9,581 bases of DNA from positions 1 to 9,581 of the forward strand of contig JBEVEP010000349.1 of NCBI GenBank assembly GCA_040512755.1. Direction: 5' to 3'. The notes under the pieces were generated by a model. The model did not search any database and was not told the origin of the DNA. It saw only the letters and a list, made by a program, of their open reading frames with translations. Each line of letters begins with the position of its first letter. The stretch's first letter is position 1. This document shows positions 5,787 through 9,581 of this stretch, one piece after another. The position numbers and the translations under genes were made by a program. Source of the DNA: JBEVEP01 sp040512755 (GTDB taxonomy: Bacteria > Pseudomonadota > Alphaproteobacteria > Rhizobiales > Rhizobiaceae).

Positions 5787-5814
5787 GGCAGTTGCAGAAG
5801 GTGGAGAGAATAGC

Positions 5815-6699
5815 ATGAAAATCGTTGTGACCGGTCATGAGGGACAGGTCGCTCGGAGCTTGGTGGAGAGAGCGCGGGACCGCGAAGGGATCGAAGTCAC
5901 CCTTGTCGGCAGGCCAGAACTCGACCTTACGCGTCCGCAAACCGTAGCACCCGTATTGGAAGCCTGCCGTCCTGACATTGTCGTGTCGGCCGCCGCCTAC
6001 ACCGCAGTCGACCAGGCAGAGGACGAGCCGGAGCTCGCCTTCGCTATCAATGACGCTGGCGCCGGCGCTGTGGCCGACGCTGCAGCCGGACTTGGCGTCC
6101 CAATTATCCACCTGTCGACCGACTATGTGTTCGACGGCATTCGCAAAGGTGCGTACACCGAAGATGACCGTCCAGCGCCCCGTGGCGTCTATGGAGCCTC
6201 GAAGCTTGCAGGAGAGCAAGCGGTTGCAGCGGCAAACCCCCGCTACCTTGTGATACGTACAGCTTGGGTCTGCAGCCCTTTCGGCAAAAACTTCGTCAAA
6301 ACCATGCTTCGACTGGCTGGCGACCGGGACGAGATTGCGGTCGTGTCCGACCAGTGGGGAAATCCGACCTCGGCGCTCGACCTCGCCGACGGAATACTAG
6401 CCGCAGCCTCCCGGCTTCATCGGGACCGGCATTTCAATGCATATGGCGTCTATCATCTGGCAGGAACCGGCGAGACCAATTGGGCCGGTTTGGCGCGCCA
6501 TGTTCTGGCTGCAAGCCGGACCTGTGGGGGACCACATGCCAGCGTGAGGGACATCACGACGGCGGACTACCCCACCAAAGCCCGCCGCCCCGCCAATTCG
6601 TGCCTCAGTACCGCTAAATTTCACGCCACTTTCGGATGGCTCGCGCCGCAGTGGAGACCATCCTTCAGCGATATCGTGGAGCAGCTCGTGAAGGATTAG
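5815..6699 (+). CDS. rfbD: dTDP-4-dehydrorhamnose reductase
   Basis: The 294-residue extended short-chain dehydrogenase is predicted to perform the last step of dTDP-L-rhamnose synthesis, NAD(P)H reduction of dTDP-4-dehydrorhamnose, in the cytoplasm. Visible features are the dinucleotide motif VVTGHEGQVARSL (4-16), VSAAAYTAVDQAE (57-69), HLSTDYVFDG (99-108), the catalytic pair YGASK (Tyr126, Lys130), RTAWV (148-152), VSDQWGNPTSALDLA (177-191) and the C-terminal ARRPANSCLST (256-266). Length fits the RmlD family. GTGGAGAG sits about 7 bases before the ATG; this fixes the start, although the frame is open further upstream into trmO. It follows trmO by 28 bp. The partner genes rmlA, rmlB and rmlC are absent, so the gene is an orphan here and must depend on a distant rml locus, or act on a related nucleotide sugar. 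Confidence 0.9.
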   Translation: MKIVVTGHEGQVARSLVERARDREGIEVTLVGRPELDLTRPQTVAPVLEACRPDIVVSAAAYTAVDQAEDEPELAFAINDAGAGAVADAAAGLGVPIIHLSTDYVFDGIRKGAYTEDDRPAPRGVYGASKLAGEQAVAAANPRYLVIRTAWVCSPFGKNFVKTMLRLAGDRDEIAVVSDQWGNPTSALDLADGILAAASRLHRDRHFNAYGVYHLAGTGETNWAGLARHVLAASRTCGGPHASVRDITTADYPTKARRPANSCLSTAKFHATFGWLAPQWRPSFSDIVEQLVKD

Positions 6700-6739
6700 A
6701 TGCAACGCACCCGCTCCGGCCGCAACGGCCTGACGTGCC

Positions 6740-6764
6740 TTGCCAACGTCGATCGGGCTGGCAA
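6740..6764. terminator. Weak candidate terminator between rfbD and the IalB gene
   Basis: TTGCCA (6740-6745) and TGGCAA (6759-6764) are 6-bp arms with a 13-base loop, followed on the plus strand by ATTTCC. It lies 41 bases after the rfbD stop in the 185-bp convergent gap that separates rfbD from the IalB gene. The large loop and short U-run make it a poor intrinsic terminator. The rest of 6700-6884 shows only GC palindromes and no gene I would support. Confidence 0.3.
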
Positions 6765-6884
6765 ATTTCCATAACCTGACGATACGCCCTATGTCCGGCG
6801 CCGGCTCTTCCGTATTGAGGTACTCTATGCCGGAAATGAGTTTGCTTGAGGCGCGGCTGATCGAGAGTTTCGCACCAGCATAAC

Positions 6885-7463
6885 TTATTTGCTCTTCTCT
6901 GACAGCGCCGTTAACCGGTCGTAGGCTTGCCCAAATCCCTTCAGTGACACGTCCATATTGACCGGCCGATTACTATCCGCCGCAGTCATGGCTACGGTTA
7001 GTTTCTGTCCGTCTCGCATTGCCGCCAGCAATTCACTATTGACGATGGTGGGCGCCACGCATCCCTGCGGCAAGCAAGTCTTGAAAGGCGCTTCGAGATA
7101 TACAGCGTCCGCTATTTTCAACGACAGGCCCGATTTCAGATCCAGACCGAACGGAGCAATGATCCTGCCCGACAGGAGCCCGTTGCCGGTCGCATTGATA
7201 TCAAACACGATCAGCAATGCACGCTTACCGGATTGACCTTGCTGCAACTCTTGCGACATCTGGCATACTGACTTCGGCTTGGAGTCATTCTGGCCCTCCG
7301 CCTGGAGGGTGGCGCATCTTACGATCCAATCTCCATAGGTCTCCGACAATGCAGAGGGGGCTGCATCCTGGGCCGATGACGGCGCAGTGGACGATGCGAG
7401 GCTTGCCAGAAGGGCGACCACCGCTTGCATCGGAGTAACGGATCGCAACAGGAGACGCGGCAT
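6885..7463 (-). CDS. IalB-family (invasion-associated locus B) periplasmic protein
   Basis: The 192-residue product has a signal peptide (about residues 1-31, cleavage near PSSA-QD). The mature domain matches the IalB family: YGDWIVRC (43-50), SVCQMSQEL (65-73), an ISG-like segment LLSGRIIAPFGLDLKSGLSLKI (96-117), FKTCLPQGCVAPT (127-139) and a C-terminal DVSLKGFGQAYDRL. Cys50, Cys67, Cys130 and Cys135 fit the family's disulphide pattern. IalB is linked to erythrocyte invasion in Bartonella, but the family is widespread in non-pathogenic rhizobia, where its role is unknown; no virulence function should be assumed. ATG at 7463 is chosen because AGGA lies 6 bases upstream and the signal peptide starts there; upstream in-frame codons to 7514 look noncoding. 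It lies 142 bp downstream of the autotransporter gene on the same strand. Confidence 0.88.
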   Translation of the reverse strand: MPRLLLRSVTPMQAVVALLASLASSTAPSSAQDAAPSALSETYGDWIVRCATLQAEGQNDSKPKSVCQMSQELQQGQSGKRALLIVFDINATGNGLLSGRIIAPFGLDLKSGLSLKIADAVYLEAPFKTCLPQGCVAPTIVNSELLAAMRDGQKLTVAMTAADSNRPVNMDVSLKGFGQAYDRLTALSEKSK

Positions 7464-7500
7464 GATGTATCCTAACAATAAGACGGTTGGCGCGATACAA

Positions 7501-7522
7501 CCCGTCCCGATCATGGGGCGGG
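7501..7522. terminator. Strong hairpin upstream of the IalB gene, possible attenuator or terminator
   Basis: CCCGTCCC (7501-7508) and GGGGCGGG (7515-7522) form an 8-bp stem (one U-G pair in plus-strand RNA, one A-C mismatch in minus-strand RNA) with loop GATCAT. On the minus strand it is followed by TTGTATC, a poor U-tract. It sits 38 bases before the IalB start, so it could end the autotransporter transcript or shape the IalB leader. Confidence 0.4.
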
Positions 7523-7554
7523 AAGGTGGGCGCCGGTGATCGTTGAAAGCGATC

Positions 7555-7573
7555 CGGTCCTTCGGCCGGACCG
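7555..7573. terminator. Hairpin just after the autotransporter stop codon
   Basis: CGGTCC (7555-7560) and GGACCG (7568-7573) pair perfectly around a 7-base loop, 33 bases beyond the autotransporter stop. On the minus strand the sequence continues GATCGCTTTC, with no real T-tract. It may stabilise the mRNA end or act as a weak terminator. Confidence 0.35.
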
Positions 7574-7605
7574 CCGTATTGGTTTCGTGTTTTAGAAGCG
7601 TGGGC

Positions 7606-9581
7606 TCACCACTTGACCTTCAGCCCGACAGTTCCCTTGAGAACATAACTGTCACCGAAGTCGGCCAGGCTGGTGTTGACGGTGCCCTCGCCGTAGAGCG
7701 AGAATTTGTCCTGGTTCCAGTTGTACGTACCCCCAAGCCCGACGCCGCCCCACAGCCGGTCCACGCGGCTGATGAACTTCGTACTGGCGATGGCGACATT
7801 GGCCTCGCCCAAGGCCTCGTAATAGAGATTGGCGATGCCATAGGCATGGGCCCGGCTGATCAGGCCATTGTCGGCATACCATGAATTTTCATAGTCGACG
7901 GCCAGGCCAACACGCCCGCGCAGGCTGTCGATCCGGTCCAGCGACACGCGGGCATCGAAGGCGTCGGTGAAGCTGTCGGCATCGACCGAGCCATAGGTCA
8001 GTTGTGCCTGCGGCGTCAGCGCCCACTTCGCGTCGAGCTGGAAGCGTTTGCCGGTCTCCAGCGACAGCGCATAGCCGAAGCCGTTGATGCCATCAGCAAG
8101 GCTGCGCCTGGCGAGGCGCGAACGCAGGTCGCTGTCATACCACGTCGCCCAGGCCTGGCCATCGACATAGAAGCCGTTGTCGCCATACCAGCTCAACGTG
8201 CCGCCGAAGCCATAGCCGTCCGTATCGATGTCGCCGTCGCCATGGATCGAAGAGATGGCCGTCGATGCGTGACCATAGTGAACCGTGATCCCGCCAATCA
8301 GCCGGCCGGCATCGCCCTCATAGAACTGCCCGTCTACCCCGGCCTCCATCTTGGTGGCGTCGATGTCGAAGTCGGCCGAAGTCGTCGAGACCGCCGGATT
8401 GAACCGGCTGCGAAAGCCCTCGATGCGGCCCCACATGCCACTGCCGTCGACGAACACCGAACCGTCGGGCACCGCCTCGCCAATGCCGTCACCCTGTTCG
8501 ATCACCGCATTGCCCGCCTCGTTCCAATAGCGGTTGTAGACATGCGAGATGGGCAGACCATTGAGCGCCAGGAGCGCCTGCGAATAGGCTTCGTAGGTTG
8601 GAGTTCCCGCCTGATAGAGCGGACCGCTTGGACCGTCCGGTTTGACGGGATCGACAGGTTCGACGGGGTGGACAGGATCGACAGGATCGACGGGATCCTC
8701 CGTCAGCTGCGAGCGCAGATACCAGTCGCCATCGGAAGGCGTTGTGAGGCCATTCTGCTGCAGCGTATAGGCATAGGCGCCGCCCACAACGGCTTGCTGG
8801 CCTGCGATCACATAGTCTCCGACCAGGGTGAACTGGCCTTCGGAAGCGCCGCCGACATCGATGATCTTGATGCCCTCGACTGTCGGTGCACCCGTACCGC
8901 CGACATTCGTCACCGTGACGGACGTATCGCCGGAGGTGCCGCCGGCAACGACCAGCCTGTCGGTCAACGAGTCGTCGCCGCCAAGAACCGTGTCGATCCA
9001 GAGTGTGCCACCGGAACCGGCATAGTTGCCGCCGATTGTCGTGGTGTCTCCGGCCGCCCCGTCGCTTAATCTCAAAACACCGGCGTTGGCGAATGTCTCG
9101 AGATTGTTAAAGAAGGTCTGCTCCGCCGCCGCGCCATTGTTGGCTGCAAGCAAGGTTCCGGTATTGGTCAGCGTGTCATTACCGCCACCAAAATCGCTGC
9201 TGCCGCCCGCCGAATTCCATGTACCGCTGTTGGTCAGCGTGTCACCAAAACCGCCGAGCAGGACTGTGCCTGTGATCTGGTTCTGGTTGGCGATCGCGAG
9301 TCGCGCGTCGCCGTCCACTCCAAAACCGGCAACGTCGATACCTTGAATGGCCAGACCCGTCGAAAGGCCGGACAGGTTCTGCACCGTTCCACTGTTGACG
9401 ATCGAGGTGAGGCTCGCTCCATCGGTGTTGGATTCGACTGCAATGCCCACCGTTCCGCCCTGCACCAGTCCGCCGGCCTCCACGGTAATGGTGCGGGCGG
9501 CACTCGCATTTGTCCCCTGATCGACCACAAAAATGCCGGCGCTGACCGGTTCTGGCTGTGGGCTGTAGAAGGCGCTCGCGC
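7606..9581 (-). CDS. Autotransporter with passenger repeats and barrel (5' partial)
   Basis: The frame is open through the right edge, so the signal peptide and much of the passenger are missing; about 657 codons are seen. Numbering from the codon at 9528: residues 1-165 are Gly/Asn/Thr-rich beta-helix passenger with NSGT-type repeats. About 165-275 matches an autochaperone-like region (LVVAGGTSGDTSVTV, VEGIKIIDVGG, YAYTLQQNG, DWYLRS). 277-303 is a Pro-rich linker of DPV repeats. YQAGTPTYEAYSQALLAL (305-322) is the usual pre-barrel segment, and about 360-640 is the outer-membrane barrel, ending GTVGLKVKW with a terminal aromatic beta-signal. It is a type Va secretion protein that displays or releases its passenger; adhesin-like function is typical of pertactin-type beta-helices but is inferred. 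The IalB gene lies downstream, with two hairpins between. The GTG at 9528 is internal, not the start. Confidence 0.93.
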   Translation of the reverse strand, partial: ASAFYSPQPEPVSAGIFVVDQGTNASAARTITVEAGGLVQGGTVGIAVESNTDGASLTSIVNSGTVQNLSGLSTGLAIQGIDVAGFGVDGDARLAIANQNQITGTVLLGGFGDTLTNSGTWNSAGGSSDFGGGNDTLTNTGTLLAANNGAAAEQTFFNNLETFANAGVLRLSDGAAGDTTTIGGNYAGSGGTLWIDTVLGGDDSLTDRLVVAGGTSGDTSVTVTNVGGTGAPTVEGIKIIDVGGASEGQFTLVGDYVIAGQQAVVGGAYAYTLQQNGLTTPSDGDWYLRSQLTEDPVDPVDPVHPVEPVDPVKPDGPSGPLYQAGTPTYEAYSQALLALNGLPISHVYNRYWNEAGNAVIEQGDGIGEAVPDGSVFVDGSGMWGRIEGFRSRFNPAVSTTSADFDIDATKMEAGVDGQFYEGDAGRLIGGITVHYGHASTAISSIHGDGDIDTDGYGFGGTLSWYGDNGFYVDGQAWATWYDSDLRSRLARRSLADGINGFGYALSLETGKRFQLDAKWALTPQAQLTYGSVDADSFTDAFDARVSLDRIDSLRGRVGLAVDYENSWYADNGLISRAHAYGIANLYYEALGEANVAIASTKFISRVDRLWGGVGLGGTYNWNQDKFSLYGEGTVNTSLADFGDSYVLKGTVGLKVKW
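8638..8697 (-). repeat. DPV tripeptide repeats in the autotransporter linker
   Basis: The linker between autochaperone and barrel encodes DPVDPVHPVEPVDPV and then KP, an [acidic/His]-Pro-Val triplet repeated about six times. At DNA level this is a run of imperfect 9-base units (GGATCGACA/GGTTCGACG types on the plus strand). It probably forms an extended rigid spacer at the membrane surface, and its unit number may vary between strains. Confidence 0.8.
9164..9244 (-). repeat. 66-bp spaced passenger repeat
   Basis: The 15-base sequence TTGGTCAGCGTGTCA occurs at 9164-9178 and again at 9230-9244, 66 bases apart. Both encode DTLTN in the passenger, giving a 22-residue unit of the form GGxxDTLTN(S/T)GT. 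The period is compatible with one turn of a beta-helix. More copies may lie beyond the edge. Confidence 0.65.

Noticed and set aside
6795..6804. CCGGCGCCGG palindrome as an operator
   Set aside because: Ten bases of pure GC palindrome are unremarkable here and no second copy or nearby promoter supports a role.
6791..6883. 30-codon plus-strand frame (begins MSGAGSSVLRYSM) between rfbD and the IalB gene
   Set aside because: No Shine-Dalgarno sequence (CGCCCT precedes the ATG) and no recognisable property; likely chance.
8002..9069. Long plus-strand open frame (355 codons) antisense to the right autotransporter
   Set aside because: It lacks any recognisable domain and mirrors the codon structure of a well-supported autotransporter on the other strand; long antisense frames are common in GC-rich genes.
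9164..9244. Spaced 15-base repeats as a CRISPR-like array
   Set aside because: Only two short copies, in frame, encoding the same passenger motif; they are protein repeats.

Overview
The window looks like chromosomal DNA from a GC-rich alphaproteobacterium of the Hyphomicrobiales (Rhizobiales). A Mesorhizobium-like rhizobium is my best guess. The pointers are the IalB-family periplasmic protein, the two large autotransporters, the small rhizobial-type lipoprotein and the M23 peptidase of the NGCCD/AIDW type. The genus is inferred from family resemblance, not proven. There is no integrase, transposase, phage gene, rRNA operon or CRISPR array.

Layout, left to right. Positions 1-1050 (+) hold the C-terminal beta-barrel of an autotransporter whose passenger lies outside the window. 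Positions 1051-1731 are sparsely coding, with two candidate tiny membrane proteins (1142-1300 minus, 1495-1599 plus). A beta-carbonic anhydrase with a His-rich insertion follows at 1732-2331 (-). Its upstream region carries a degenerate tRNA-like sequence (about 2393-2477). Next come a rho-independent terminator and two further hairpins, which end a small lipoprotein gene (2613-3041, -). Upstream of that gene on the same strand is a small secreted-protein gene that reads correctly only if one base is removed (3100-3280). A gene-poor gap (3281-3617) leads to a secreted M23-type peptidase (3618-4808, -).

The plus-strand block 5083-6699 is compact: a molybdate-binding Mop protein, a TrmO-type tRNA methyltransferase 2 bp later, and an RmlD-type dTDP-4-dehydrorhamnose reductase 28 bp after that. 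It is probably one transcription unit. Its leader contains two interleaved inverted repeats that could form alternative hairpins just before the mop ribosome binding site.

The right end is minus strand: an IalB-family protein (6885-7463) lies downstream of a second autotransporter (7606 to beyond 9581). That autotransporter shows passenger repeats, an autochaperone region, a Pro-rich DPV-repeat linker and a complete barrel.

Functionally this is mostly a cell-envelope neighbourhood (two autotransporters, lipoprotein, envelope peptidase, IalB protein, rhamnose precursor enzyme) with housekeeping genes for CO2 hydration, molybdate binding and tRNA modification. I do not see a convincing new multi-gene system. 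The best leads are the mop leader structure, the frameshifted small secreted gene, the tRNA-like remnant and the His-rich carbonic anhydrase insertion.
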